The notes under the pieces are model-generated. The model worked only from the letters and a program-made list of their open reading frames with translations, was not told the DNA's origin and did no database searches. Below are positions 32,712 to 40,522 of a stretch of DNA of 64,000 nucleotides, in pieces (the stretch's first letter is position 1; the number at the start of each line of letters is the position of its first letter). The stretch comes from Solicola gregarius. Lineage in GTDB: Bacteria > Actinomycetota > Actinomycetes > Propionibacteriales > Nocardioidaceae. The stretch lies in NCBI RefSeq assembly GCF_025790165.1, contig NZ_CP094970.1, forward strand, positions 1,178,001 to 1,242,000. The letters run 5' to 3'. Position numbers and translations under genes: made by a program.

Positions 32712-33719
32712 GTGGAGCAGCCGACGATCTACGACGTGGCCCGACGAGCGGGTGTCGCCGCGTCCACCGTTTCGCGCGCGTTCAGCAAGCCGGGTCGGGT
32801 CAGCGAACCCACCCGGAAACGGGTGCTCGATGCCGCCGGCGAGCTCGGGTACGTACCGGACCCGCGGGCGCGGCCGGTGTCGCGTTCGCAGCATCGGACC
32901 GTCGCGATGGTGCTCTCGGACATCACCAACCCGCACTTCTTCGAGCTCATCCGTGGCGCGGAGCAGCGAGCCAAGGCCGCCGAGACGACACTTGTCATCG
33001 TCAACGCCGAGGAGTCGCCGCGGATCGAACTGGACCAGGTCAACGGGCTCGCACCAACGGTCGACGGGTTCGTACTGGCATCGAGCCGACTGCATGACCA
33101 CGAGCTACGCGACCTGGCAGAGCGGCACCGCATCGTGTTGCTGAACCGGGAGCTTCCCGGATTGGCCAGCGTCGCTCTCGACACTGCTGCCGGGTGCCGC
33201 CAGATCCTTGAGCACTTCGCCTCCTTCGGGCATGCGGGGTTCACGTACTGCGCCGGACCGCCCGGCTCGTGGATGGGCGCCACGCGCTGGGCCGCACTGA
33301 GCGCCGGCGCCGAGGAGTACGGGCTCGCCGCCCGGCGGATCGGCCCGTACACGCCGACCGTTGCGAACGGCGGCGCCGCGGCCGACGGGGCCCTGCGCGC
33401 CGACACAACGGCGCTGGTCGCGCACAACGACCTCCTCGCCATCGGCGTGCTGCGACGCCTCGCCCAGCGTGGTGTGCGGGTGCCCGACGACATCAGCGTC
33501 GTCGGCTTCGACGACATCTTCGCGGCCGAGTTCGTACAGCCGACACTGACGACGCTCGGTGGTCCCGGAGCGCACGCCGGCCGGCTGGCGATCGAGCTGC
33601 TGCTGGACCAGTTCGCCGGTCGTACTCCTCGAGGGGAGACGGGCGGATCGCTGCACCAGATCCGGCTGCCGACCGGTCTCGTGCTGCGGGAGTCCTCCGG
33701 TGTCGCGCCGGAGCGTTAG
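32712..33719 (+). CDS. LacI-family transcriptional regulator
   Basis: 335 residues. The N-terminal helix-turn-helix is textbook: TIYDVARRAGVAASTVSRAFSKPGRVSEPTRKRVLDAA with hinge GYVPDPRAR. The periplasmic-binding-protein-like domain follows (VAMVLSDITNPHFFELIRGAE, then AHNDLLAIGVLRRL and VPDDISVVGFDDI). GTG 32712 is chosen because the helix-turn-helix begins at once; the in-frame upstream codons belong to the intergenic operator region. It is divergent from the TRAP/quinate operon, which it most likely controls in response to a pathway compound. A strong hairpin follows its stop. Confidence 0.92.
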   Translation: MEQPTIYDVARRAGVAASTVSRAFSKPGRVSEPTRKRVLDAAGELGYVPDPRARPVSRSQHRTVAMVLSDITNPHFFELIRGAEQRAKAAETTLVIVNAEESPRIELDQVNGLAPTVDGFVLASSRLHDHELRDLAERHRIVLLNRELPGLASVALDTAAGCRQILEHFASFGHAGFTYCAGPPGSWMGATRWAALSAGAEEYGLAARRIGPYTPTVANGGAAADGALRADTTALVAHNDLLAIGVLRRLAQRGVRVPDDISVVGFDDIFAAEFVQPTLTTLGGPGAHAGRLAIELLLDQFAGRTPRGETGGSLHQIRLPTGLVLRESSGVAPER

Positions 33720-33733
33720 GCGGGCTCGGCCGG

Positions 33734-33779
33734 ACAAATAGACATTTGTTATGCCCTGGCGTAGCAAATGTCTATTTGT
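33734..33779. terminator. palindromic terminator, 22-bp arms
   Basis: ACAAATAGACATTTG...CAAATGTCTATTTGT: 22-base arms (33734-33755 and 33758-33779), two wobble or mismatch positions and a 2-base loop. It is much richer in AT than its neighbours and ends with TT. It lies between the convergent lacI gene and the small minus-strand ORF, touching the latter's stop codon. Confidence 0.8.
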
Positions 33780-33977
33780 TCACCCGGGTTCGAGGATCGC
33801 GATGCTCAGCTCGCCGTCGAGCTCCGACCGCACGATCACGAACGCGTCACCGAGCCACTCGACGGTTGCCGAGCCGTGCACCTCGGTGCCGGCCGGCTCG
33901 AGGAACCACGCGTCCGAGAGGGTCAGCCGCCAGGTACCGACGAGAACATCGAGGTGCTCGAGTTCGGTGTTGCGCAT
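33780..33977 (-). CDS. short DUF1579-like protein, probably truncated
   Basis: 65 residues starting MRNTELEHLDVLVGTWRL, then ADAWFLEPAGTE-type sequence (here SDAWFLEPAGTEVHGSATVEW). This is the N-terminal part of a common actinobacterial beta-barrel family of about 150 residues, so the gene seems to have lost its second half. Its stop codon (33780-33782) abuts the 22-bp-arm palindrome, as if an element or deletion cut the gene there. ATG 33977 has a GGGAGG site upstream; GTG 33983 is an alternative. It may be a remnant. Confidence 0.55.
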   Translation of the reverse strand: MRNTELEHLDVLVGTWRLTLSDAWFLEPAGTEVHGSATVEWLGDAFVIVRSELDGELSIAILEPG

Positions 33978-34057
33978 CGTCACGCCCTCCCTCTCCTGCT
34001 CATCGAATGCCGCCGAGCGTACGACGCCGAAGGAGCGTGCGCACGTCCCCCGGCCGC

Positions 34058-34636
34058 TCAGACATGCACGCTCGGCCGGTAGGTGAGCTGTTGGATGTCG
34101 CGGTCGAGGGTGCGGGTGTCGACCAGCTCGAGGTCGAAGTCGGCCGCATCGGCGAAGACCGGTTCGGTCCCGGTCTGGCCGGTGATCACCGGGAAGATCG
34201 TCACCTGGACGTGGTCGACGAGACCGGCGGCCATCAACGCGCGGTTCATAGACAGGCTGCCGTGCGAGCGCAACGGCACCTCGGACTGTTGCTTGAGGCG
34301 GGCGACGACGTCGACGGCGTCACCGCTCGCGACGGTCGCGTCCGGCCAGTCGAGGGGACCCTCCAGGGTGGTCGAGACAACCGTCGCCGGCAGGTTCCGC
34401 ATCCGGGTGACCCAGGCGTCACGTACCTCGGACTCGTCGGTACTCGACGCCAGCATCCGCGCGAACGCGCGATAGGTGTTGGCCCCGAAGACCATCCGCT
34501 GCTCCGCGTCGTACAACGCGAGCCGGTGCTCGAGCAGCTCCGGGCCCTGCTTTCCCCAGTAGCCGCCCCAGCTGCCGCTATTGGTGCCGTAGCCGTCGAG
34601 GCTCGCGAAGACGTCGAAGGTGTAGGTAGCGGTCAT
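34058..34636 (-). CDS. dihydrofolate reductase-family protein (RibD C-terminal-like)
   Basis: 192 residues of the bacterial RibD-C/DHFR-like superfamily: MTATYTFDVFASLDGYG at the start, MVFGANTYRAFARML in the NADP-site region, LPATVVSTTLEG, then LRSHGSLSMNRALMAAGLVDHVQVTIFPVITG at the C-terminal strand-turn. Proteins of this group are NAD(P)H-binding reductases of mostly unknown substrate. ATG 34636 is the clear start. It is transcribed away from the ABC cluster. Confidence 0.85.
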   Translation of the reverse strand: MTATYTFDVFASLDGYGTNSGSWGGYWGKQGPELLEHRLALYDAEQRMVFGANTYRAFARMLASSTDESEVRDAWVTRMRNLPATVVSTTLEGPLDWPDATVASGDAVDVVARLKQQSEVPLRSHGSLSMNRALMAAGLVDHVQVTIFPVITGQTGTEPVFADAADFDLELVDTRTLDRDIQQLTYRPSVHV

Positions 34637-34734
34637 CGTGGTCTCCTCGGGTGCGACCGGTCGGCTTCGTGGATACAGACGCGGCGCCACCGCGGAACTC
34701 ATCGGCGTCGCCACCGACCCGCTAGGTTGGCCGG

Positions 34735-35667
34735 GTGAGCGTCATCGAGACCGCGGGCCTGACCAAGAGGTACGCACGTGTGACCGCGCTCGACCAACTG
34801 GACGTGAATGTCGGTGACGGCGTCACCGGGCTGGTCGGCGCCAACGGTGCGGGCAAGTCGACGCTGATCAAGATCCTGCTGGGCTTGGTTCCCGCAACGA
34901 GTGGGACGGCGACGGTGCTCGGGCACGATGTCGCCACCGAGGGTGGACGGATTCGGTCGCTGGTCGGCTACATGCCCGAGCACGACTGTCTCCCGGCAGA
35001 CACGTCGGCCAGCGACATGGTCGTGCATCTGGGTCAGATGTCGGGGCTGCCGTACGCCGCCGCGCGCGAACGGGCGGCCGACGTACTCCGCCACGTCGGT
35101 CTGGCCGAGGAACGCTACCGTCCGATCGGGGGCTACTCGACCGGCATGAAGCAGCGCGCGAAGCTCGCTCAGGCGCTGGTGCACGACCCGAGGCTGGTAC
35201 TCCTCGACGAGCCGACCAACGGGCTCGATCCGTCCTCACGCAACGACATGCTCACCCTCGTCCGCCGGGTAGGCAAGGAGTTCGGCATCGCGGTGCTGGT
35301 CACCTCGCACCTGCTCGGCGAGCTGGAGCAGGTGAGCGACCACGTCGTCGTGCTCGACAGCGGCAGGCTCTTGCGCTCCTCGGCGACGACCGACTTCCTG
35401 TACGCGACCGGCAGCCTCCTCGTCGAGGTACAGGGCCTGCCCGACGCCGACCGGCTGCTCGGCCAGGCGCTGGTCGCCGCCGGGCTGGAGGCCCGCCCCG
35501 CCGAGGGCGCCCTGATCGAGGTCGACGTACGCGACGCGAGCACACCGGACCTCGTACGCGACCTCACCGTCGACCTCGGTCTCGGTCTGGTGCGGATGCA
35601 GGAGCGCCACCACCGCATCGAGGACGTCTTCCGCGACGGGGGTGCAGGCAGTGTCCAGCCCGTCTGA
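34735..35667 (+). CDS. ABC-2 type exporter, ATP-binding protein (pair 1)
   Basis: 310 residues. Walker A is GANGAGKST, the Q-loop region is VGYMPEHDCLP, the signature is YSTGMKQRAKLAQAL, Walker B is LVLLDEPTNGLD, and the H-loop is VTSHLLGELEQ. The last 90 residues are the usual DrrA/CcmA-type C-terminal extension. It powers the permease encoded directly downstream, whose start lies inside this gene's end. GTG 34735 begins the run of four linked ABC genes. Substrate unknown; the two-pair layout resembles NosF/NosY or drug/lipid exporters. Confidence 0.9.
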   Translation: MSVIETAGLTKRYARVTALDQLDVNVGDGVTGLVGANGAGKSTLIKILLGLVPATSGTATVLGHDVATEGGRIRSLVGYMPEHDCLPADTSASDMVVHLGQMSGLPYAAARERAADVLRHVGLAEERYRPIGGYSTGMKQRAKLAQALVHDPRLVLLDEPTNGLDPSSRNDMLTLVRRVGKEFGIAVLVTSHLLGELEQVSDHVVVLDSGRLLRSSATTDFLYATGSLLVEVQGLPDADRLLGQALVAAGLEARPAEGALIEVDVRDASTPDLVRDLTVDLGLGLVRMQERHHRIEDVFRDGGAGSVQPV

Positions 35668-36568
35668 CCCCGCTCCGCGAGGGCAGGGAACCGGCGTCAT
35701 CCACGACCTCGGCTACCGCCCCTACGGCGGGCCGCGCCTCGGTGCGGGCGCGGTGGCGTGGTCGTTCTTCCTCACCGGCCTGCGCAACACGTACGGGCTC
35801 GGCCGCTCCGCGCGGTCGAAGGTGCTACCGATGATGCTGCTGACGCTGGTGGTGCTCCCGGCACTGATCCTGGTGGGCGTGCTCGTGCAGGCACGCGATC
35901 TCCTCGGCCTCGACGAGCAGATCGTGGCGTACTCGACGTACCCGATCACCACGCAGCTGATGATCTCCGTCTTCGTGGCGGCACAGGCGCCGGCACTGAT
36001 CTCGCGCGACCTGCGCTTCGGCACCATCACGCTCTACCTGGCGCGGCCGATGACCCGGGCGGCGTACGTGCTGGTGCGCGTTTCGTCGCTGACGGTCGCG
36101 ACGTTCGTGCTGATCGGTGCGCCGCTGTTGCTGATGTACGTCGGCGGCCTGCTCGCCGACCTGCCGTTCGGTCGGGAGACCGGGCGCTTCCTCGGCGCCG
36201 CCGTCGGGGCGCTACTACTGGCGGCGTGCCTGTCCGGGCTGGCGGCACTCGTCGCGGCGCTGACGGTTCGGCGAGGGCTCGCCGTGGCGGCGGTCGTCGT
36301 GGTGCTGGTGGTCAGCTACACGGTGGTGTCGTCCATTCAGGGGATCGCGCTGGAGACCGACGCCGAGGCGGTCGGCGAGGTCGCCGGGCTGTTCTCGCCG
36401 TACACCCTCGTCGACGGCGTGCAGGTCTTCTGCTTCGACGCTCCCGCGGCGACTCCGACGCCACCGACCAGCACCGCGATGGGACTGCTGTACGTCGCCG
36501 TCGTACTGCTGACCGTGCTCGCCACGCTCGCAGGGCTGATGGCCCGCTACCGGAGGGTGCGGGCATGA
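35651..36568 (+). CDS. ABC-2 type exporter, permease (pair 1)
   Basis: 305 residues with six membrane spans. After a cytoplasmic N-terminus with VIHDLGYRPYGGPRLG, the spans include MMLLTLVVLPALILVGVLV and later AAVVVVLVVSYTVVSSI; the loop motif ISRDLRFGTITLYLARPMTRAAYVL is typical of ABC-2 permeases. GTG 35651 is chosen (GTG 35642 also possible); both overlap the ATPase gene. The stop TGA overlaps the ATG of the first tandem small ORF. Confidence 0.85.
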   Translation: MSSPSDPAPRGQGTGVIHDLGYRPYGGPRLGAGAVAWSFFLTGLRNTYGLGRSARSKVLPMMLLTLVVLPALILVGVLVQARDLLGLDEQIVAYSTYPITTQLMISVFVAAQAPALISRDLRFGTITLYLARPMTRAAYVLVRVSSLTVATFVLIGAPLLLMYVGGLLADLPFGRETGRFLGAAVGALLLAACLSGLAALVAALTVRRGLAVAAVVVVLVVSYTVVSSIQGIALETDAEAVGEVAGLFSPYTLVDGVQVFCFDAPAATPTPPTSTAMGLLYVAVVLLTVLATLAGLMARYRRVRA

Positions 36569-36657
36569 GCGCGAGGAGCCCCCGCGGAGGTAGGGCGAGG
36601 TACGAGACCTGCTGGAGCGAGGCACGGCAGTGCTCAGGCGAAGGGGGCACAGCATGA
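36565..36657 (+). CDS. 30-residue ORF in tandem duplication, copy 1
   Basis: Runs ATG 36565 to TGA 36657, starting inside the ABC permease stop (ATGA) and ending inside the next small ORF's ATG (ATGA). The predicted peptide is arginine/glycine-rich with two cysteines (MSARSPRGG...CSGEGGTA). It may be translated by coupling, or may only carry a ribosome from one ABC gene to the next. No known family. Confidence 0.35.
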   Translation: MSARSPRGGRARYETCWSEARQCSGEGGTA

Positions 36658-36742
36658 GCGCGAGGAGCCCCCGCGGAGGTAGGGCGAGGTACGAGACCTG
36701 CCGGAGCGAGGCACCGCAGTGCTCAGGCGAAGGGGGCACAGC
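36565..36742. repeat. 89-bp tandem duplication between ABC exporter pairs
   Basis: Unit 1 is 36565-36653 and unit 2 is 36654-36742, differing at only three visible positions (around CTGCTGG/CTGCCGG and CACGGCAG/CACCGCAG). Each unit begins at an ATG with a four-base overlap to the preceding stop. The unit contains GGAGGT and GAAGGGGG ribosome-site-like stretches. Confidence 0.85.
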
Positions 36743-36746
36743 ATGA
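36654..36746 (+). CDS. 30-residue ORF in tandem duplication, copy 2
   Basis: Same frame and layout as copy 1, from ATG 36654 to TGA 36746; the stop overlaps the ATG of the second ABC ATPase (36743). The peptide differs from copy 1 at two residues (CRSEAPQ against CWSEARQ). Because 89 is not a multiple of three, the linked stop-start geometry would be maintained only if the overlap matters. Confidence 0.35.
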   Translation: MSARSPRGGRARYETCRSEAPQCSGEGGTA

Positions 36747-37657
36747 GCGAGATCCGGATCGAACACGTGTCGCGGTGGTATCGCAACGTCGTCGCGGTCA
36801 ACGACGTGTCCATGACCATCGGGCCCGGAGTGACCGGCCTGCTCGGGCCCAACGGTGCCGGCAAGTCCACGCTGATCGCCCTGATGTCGGGCTTCCTCGC
36901 GCCGTCGACCGGCACGGTCACCCTCGACGGCGCACCGCTGTGGCGCAACGAGCAGATCTACCGCAGCATCGGGCTGGTGCCGGAGCGGGAGGCCTTGTTC
37001 GACTATCTGACCGGGCGGCAGTTTGTCGTCGCCAATGCCGAGCTACACAAACTGGCCGCCGCCGGCGCGGCCGCGGATCGGGCGATCGCGCTGGTCGAGA
37101 TGACCGAAGCGCAGGATCGGACGATCGCGACGTACTCCAAGGGGATGCGGCAGCGGATCAAGATGGCCTCGGCGCTGGTGCACGACCCGCCGGTGCTGCT
37201 GCTGGATGAGCCGTTCAACGGCATGGACCCGCGGCAGCGGATCCATCTGATGGATCTGCTGCGCACCATGGGTGCCGAGGGGCGAACGGTGCTGTTCAGC
37301 TCCCACATCCTGGAGGAGGTCGAGCAGGTGGCTCGCCAGGTGGAGGTCGTGGTCGCGGGACGACACGCGGCCTCGGGTGACTTCGGCGCGATCCGGCGAC
37401 TGATGACCGACCGGCCGAACCGGTTCGTGCTGCGTACCGCGGACGACCGACTGCTCGCGTCGACCCTGCTGGGCGATCCGTCGGTACGCGGTGCGCGGCT
37501 GCGGCCCGAGGGCGGCATCGAGGTGGAGGCGTCCGACTTCGGCCGCTTCAGCGAGGCGCTTCCGAGGCTTGCCCGCGAGCACGGCGTACGCCTCCACGAG
37601 GTCACCCCGACGGACGAGTCCCTCGAGAGCGTCTTCTCCTACCTGGTGTCGTCATGA
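36743..37657 (+). CDS. ABC-2 type exporter, ATP-binding protein (pair 2)
   Basis: 304 residues. Walker A is GPNGAGKST, Q-loop region IGLVPEREALFDYL, signature YSKGMRQRIKMASAL, Walker B VLLLDEPFNGMD, H-loop FSSHILEEVEQ. A C-terminal extension of about 90 residues follows. It is probably translated by coupling through the two 30-residue ORFs and overlaps the downstream permease by ATGA. Confidence 0.9.
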   Translation: MSEIRIEHVSRWYRNVVAVNDVSMTIGPGVTGLLGPNGAGKSTLIALMSGFLAPSTGTVTLDGAPLWRNEQIYRSIGLVPEREALFDYLTGRQFVVANAELHKLAAAGAAADRAIALVEMTEAQDRTIATYSKGMRQRIKMASALVHDPPVLLLDEPFNGMDPRQRIHLMDLLRTMGAEGRTVLFSSHILEEVEQVARQVEVVVAGRHAASGDFGAIRRLMTDRPNRFVLRTADDRLLASTLLGDPSVRGARLRPEGGIEVEASDFGRFSEALPRLAREHGVRLHEVTPTDESLESVFSYLVSS

Positions 37658-38370
37658 TCTCGCGGACGATCGTCCGGCTGGGCGTGCGGAGCATCTTCGG
37701 CCGATGGCGCGGCGCGATCCTCATCGTGCTGCCGGTCATCCTGCTGGGTATGGCCGTGCTGGTGCGCGCGCTCGTCGGCGATGACGACACCGCCGCGGAG
37801 AACACCCTCTACGGGCTCGGCCTCGTCGTGATCGTGCCGCTGATCGCGCTGCTGGCGACGTCGGGACTGCTGGCACCGGAGATCGACGACGGCTCGATCT
37901 CCTACCTGCTGGCCAAGCCGATCTCGCGGCACACGCTGGTGGCCAGCAAGCTGGTCGTCGCGCTCGGATGCGTGACGGCCTTCGGCGCGGTCCCGATGCT
38001 GATCGCGGGGCTGATACTGCAGGCGGGCACGCCGTCACTCGGGGTCGCCTACGCCGTCGGAACGGTGATCAGCGGCGCGGCGTACTGCGCACTCTTCGCG
38101 CTGCTGTCGGTACTGACCCGCCACGCCGTGGTGATCGGCCTCATCTACCTGCTGATCTGGGAGAGCCTGCTCGGCGGGCTACTCGACGGTGTCCGCTGGT
38201 TGAGCATCACCCGCTGGTCGGCCGTCGTCGTCGGCGACATCGCAGACGTCACCCTCGTCGACGACCTCTCGTTGCTGTACGCCGTGCTCGCGACCATCGT
38301 CACCGTCGTCGCGGGCGCCTGGCTCACCGGCAACCGGCTCCGGGCGTTCAACCTGACGGGCGACGAGTGA
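37654..38370 (+). CDS. ABC-2 type exporter, permease (pair 2)
   Basis: 238 residues, six hydrophobic spans. The motif PEIDDGSISYLLAKPISRHTLVASK is the ABC-2 cytoplasmic loop, parallel to the one in pair 1. The final span is followed by NRLRAFNLTGDE. Together the four proteins may form one heteromeric exporter or two related ones. A hairpin lies about 190 bases after its stop. Confidence 0.86.
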   Translation: MISRTIVRLGVRSIFGRWRGAILIVLPVILLGMAVLVRALVGDDDTAAENTLYGLGLVVIVPLIALLATSGLLAPEIDDGSISYLLAKPISRHTLVASKLVVALGCVTAFGAVPMLIAGLILQAGTPSLGVAYAVGTVISGAAYCALFALLSVLTRHAVVIGLIYLLIWESLLGGLLDGVRWLSITRWSAVVVGDIADVTLVDDLSLLYAVLATIVTVVAGAWLTGNRLRAFNLTGDE

Positions 38371-38731
38371 GGCCCGAGAGGGATCGCCACGATGCGCGGG
38401 CTTCCCGCCTTCACCGTTTCCCGTTTGCGGCGGTGCAGATCGATAGGCGGCGACGAGATCCGTACCCGGTGGGCTCGGTCGCCGGTCGGCTCTCCCTGGC
38501 TCTTCGCGTCCGCTTTCATCGTTGCCGTGCGCGTCGGTACCGGCCCCAGCCGTGGCGACGAAGGAATCTGCATTTGGGTCGCTATCCGTACACAAATGCA
38601 GATTCTCTTCGCATCGGCTACCCGGGCCTAGAACTCTCTCGAACTTTTCTCATATTCCCTTGTGGATAAGCCCCCTGAGCACCCTGCCGACGTTGTTGCC
38701 GCCGGCGGCTTTCCAACGGTGTGAAAGACGG
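38371..38731. other. 361-base gap with a hairpin, otherwise featureless
   Basis: Between the convergent ABC permease and DUF998 genes. The 38371-38560 part shows no credible ORF or repeat. At 38564-38605 there is a hairpin with 13-base perfect arms GAATCTGCATTTG / CAAATGCAGATTC and a 16-base loop, a likely bidirectional terminator. The remaining bases to 38731 show nothing I recognise. Confidence 0.7.
38564..38605. terminator. hairpin with 13-bp arms at convergent junction
   Basis: GAATCTGCATTTG (38564-38576) pairs exactly with 38593-38605; GAAG / CTTC outside can extend the stem with a one-base bulge. It is AT-rich compared with its flanks and is placed between convergent genes. Confidence 0.7.
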
Positions 38732-39427
38732 TCATGCGTGCTCCTGTGGGGTGGCTCGCTGGGCGATCACCGGGTGCGGGACCACCGTGTAGAGATGGGC
38801 GCAGGCCAGGGCGAGCCAGAGCCAGCCGGCGAGCACGGACAGCCACAGCAACGCCACCCCGATGGCGGACTGCGCCAGCGCCGCACCACCGACGAAACCG
38901 ACGATGACGACGATCCCGCACCAGATGCCAACCCGCGACTGGCCCGTCTCGCTGCGCGACGACGCCCACCGTGCGTAGGCGAACGCGGCAACAGCCAGAC
39001 AGACGAAGCCAATGGCGCCGAACACCAGGTGAAGGATGCCGCTGGTCGTAACCGTGTCGTCGGCGCGTCCTGGCGGGAATCCTGCTGTCGGGTCGGGGAG
39101 GAAGATCGCACTCAGGACGAGGCAGAGCCCATACACGCCGGTCAGCGTCCCGACCGCGAGCCCGCGGCCGGAGCGGATCACTCGGAGAACCCCGTAAGCC
39201 GCTGCGAGCACCATGAGTGCCGAGACGACGAGATTGGCACGCTGCATCCACCCGTGGTCACCGAGCGTCAGCATGCTCAAGGCGTGGGAGGCGAGGTCGA
39301 ATCCCGGCCTGGTGAGCGCGAGGACCAGCCCGATCACGACATAGAACGGACCGGCGACGACTCCCCATCCGAGAAGGCTGCGAGTGACCGCAGCGGCCCG
39401 GTCGAACGTGGTTGGATCCTGTGGCAT
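38732..39427 (-). CDS. DUF998 family membrane protein
   Basis: 231 residues with six membrane spans. The DUF998 pattern is seen in LGWGVVAGPFYVVIGLVLAL, FDLASHALSMLTLGDHGWMQ, VSALMVLAAAYG and FLPDPTAGFPPG. Function unknown; such genes are often next to TetR regulators. ATG 39427 is preceded by TACAAT six bases upstream, so the message may be leaderless, and the TetR-type dyad 39445-39459 covers the promoter. It contains no GTAC in about 700 bases, unlike native genes here. Confidence 0.85.
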   Translation of the reverse strand: MPQDPTTFDRAAAVTRSLLGWGVVAGPFYVVIGLVLALTRPGFDLASHALSMLTLGDHGWMQRANLVVSALMVLAAAYGVLRVIRSGRGLAVGTLTGVYGLCLVLSAIFLPDPTAGFPPGRADDTVTTSGILHLVFGAIGFVCLAVAAFAYARWASSRSETGQSRVGIWCGIVVIVGFVGGAALAQSAIGVALLWLSVLAGWLWLALACAHLYTVVPHPVIAQRATPQEHA

Positions 39428-39444
39428 ACCAAAATTGTAACCGA

Positions 39445-39459
39445 ACTGGACTGTCCAGT
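39445..39459. promoter_or_regulatory. TetR-type operator upstream of the DUF998 gene
   Basis: Perfect 15-base dyad ACTGGAC-T-GTCCAGT, ending 18 bases from the DUF998 start and just upstream of a TACAAT -10-like element. A matching dyad lies in front of the tetR gene at 40473-40487, so both are probably bound by that TetR protein. Confidence 0.75.
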
Positions 39460-39524
39460 ACTATACGTCGAGGGCGACTCCCGGTCGTTCACGACACGAC
39501 ACGTGCAACCTGCTCGCGCCGCCG

Positions 39525-40397
39525 TCATCGATCGGCGATGAGAACCCGTCCGTTGCGCAGTGAGAATCGCGCTTTCGGCGCCATGCCGAGACCGGTCGCC
39601 AGAGAGAGCAGATCGTCGTCGGCGACGGCCTCGAAGCCGTGGCCCTTCAGCAATGCCGCGATGGCCGAGGGCTTCCAGGCTGACCGTTGGGGCTCGCCGG
39701 CCATCGGATTGGGGCGCCGGCCCAACCGGGTCGACCAGCACACCGCTGCGCGGCCGAGCGAGGCGATCGGTGACGGGGCCTGGTAGTTGATGGCGAGTCT
39801 GCTGCCGGGTGCTGAGCGTGCGCCGATCGCGGCGACGGTCGCCGCGACGGCATCCCGCTGGAGATACGGAACGACACCTTCCCAGATCCACATCGTCGGC
39901 ACGTCGGTTCGATGGCCGGCCCCGTCGAGCACATCGCCCAGGTGTTCGCGGCTCAGGTCCGCCGGGACGAGGTCCAGCCGCCCGGCAACCGCCGACAGAC
40001 GGGCGGCTCTCCTGCGTTTGTCGTCCTGACTGGCAGGAAGGTCGACCTCAATGACGGCACGTTCGGCCAACTCGCTCATCCGCCAGACACGCGCGTCCAG
40101 CCCGGCGCCGACAATGACGACCTGCGGCGCGACGGTGTCACGCACGGCATCATCGATGGCGACGGTGCGTGGCACCATCACTTCGGCAGTCGCCCGCAGG
40201 AGCTCCAGCTCCATACCAGCGCCCCATCCGGTCGCCAGCTTCTCTTCGCGGACGTGGTCGACGAGGACGCGTTCATCGGGAGTCAGCAGGTCGCGAGCGA
40301 TCGGATCGGCGAAACGCCCGACGGCCAATCTCTCGTCGGCTACAGCGCGCGCCTGGCACACCAAGACCGCCGTCCGGCTCGCCGCTCGCTCAGTCAT
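39525..40397 (-). CDS. class I SAM-dependent methyltransferase, leucine carboxyl methyltransferase-like (COG3315)
   Basis: 290 residues. Family features: RAVADERLAVGRFADPIARDLL near the start, VVIVGAGLDARVWRM (SAM-binding motif I, GAGLDAR), VIEVDLPASQDDKRRR (motif II), and MWIWEGVVPYLQRDAVAATV. These proteins resemble PPM1/LCM enzymes and are widespread in actinobacteria with unknown substrates. ATG 40397 is divergent from tetR across the second operator. The gene contains no GTAC, unlike most of the window. Confidence 0.87.
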   Translation of the reverse strand: MTERAASRTAVLVCQARAVADERLAVGRFADPIARDLLTPDERVLVDHVREEKLATGWGAGMELELLRATAEVMVPRTVAIDDAVRDTVAPQVVIVGAGLDARVWRMSELAERAVIEVDLPASQDDKRRRAARLSAVAGRLDLVPADLSREHLGDVLDGAGHRTDVPTMWIWEGVVPYLQRDAVAATVAAIGARSAPGSRLAINYQAPSPIASLGRAAVCWSTRLGRRPNPMAGEPQRSAWKPSAIAALLKGHGFEAVADDDLLSLATGLGMAPKARFSLRNGRVLIADR

Positions 40398-40472
40398 GAC
40401 GACCTCCGCTCCCGGAGCGGGCCTCGATCGAGCGTGGCTGGATACGCTGCGGCATACACCGAGGGTAGGCGG

Positions 40473-40487
40473 ACTGGACGGTCTAGT
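40473..40487. promoter_or_regulatory. TetR-type operator in the methyltransferase/tetR divergent promoter
   Basis: ACTGGAC-G-GTCTAGT, one base short of a perfect dyad, sharing the pattern ACTGGACNGTCYAGTAC with the site at 39445-39461. It lies 36 bases before tetR and 75 bases before the methyltransferase start, so it can serve autoregulation and divergent control. Confidence 0.7.
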
Positions 40488-40522
40488 ACCTTGGAGGTCG
40501 TGATGATGAAGGTCGTGTCCTC

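Noticed and set aside
36565-36742. Insertion sequence or mobile element scar
   Set aside because: There is no transposase, inverted end or target duplication; a plain 89-base tandem duplication explains it.
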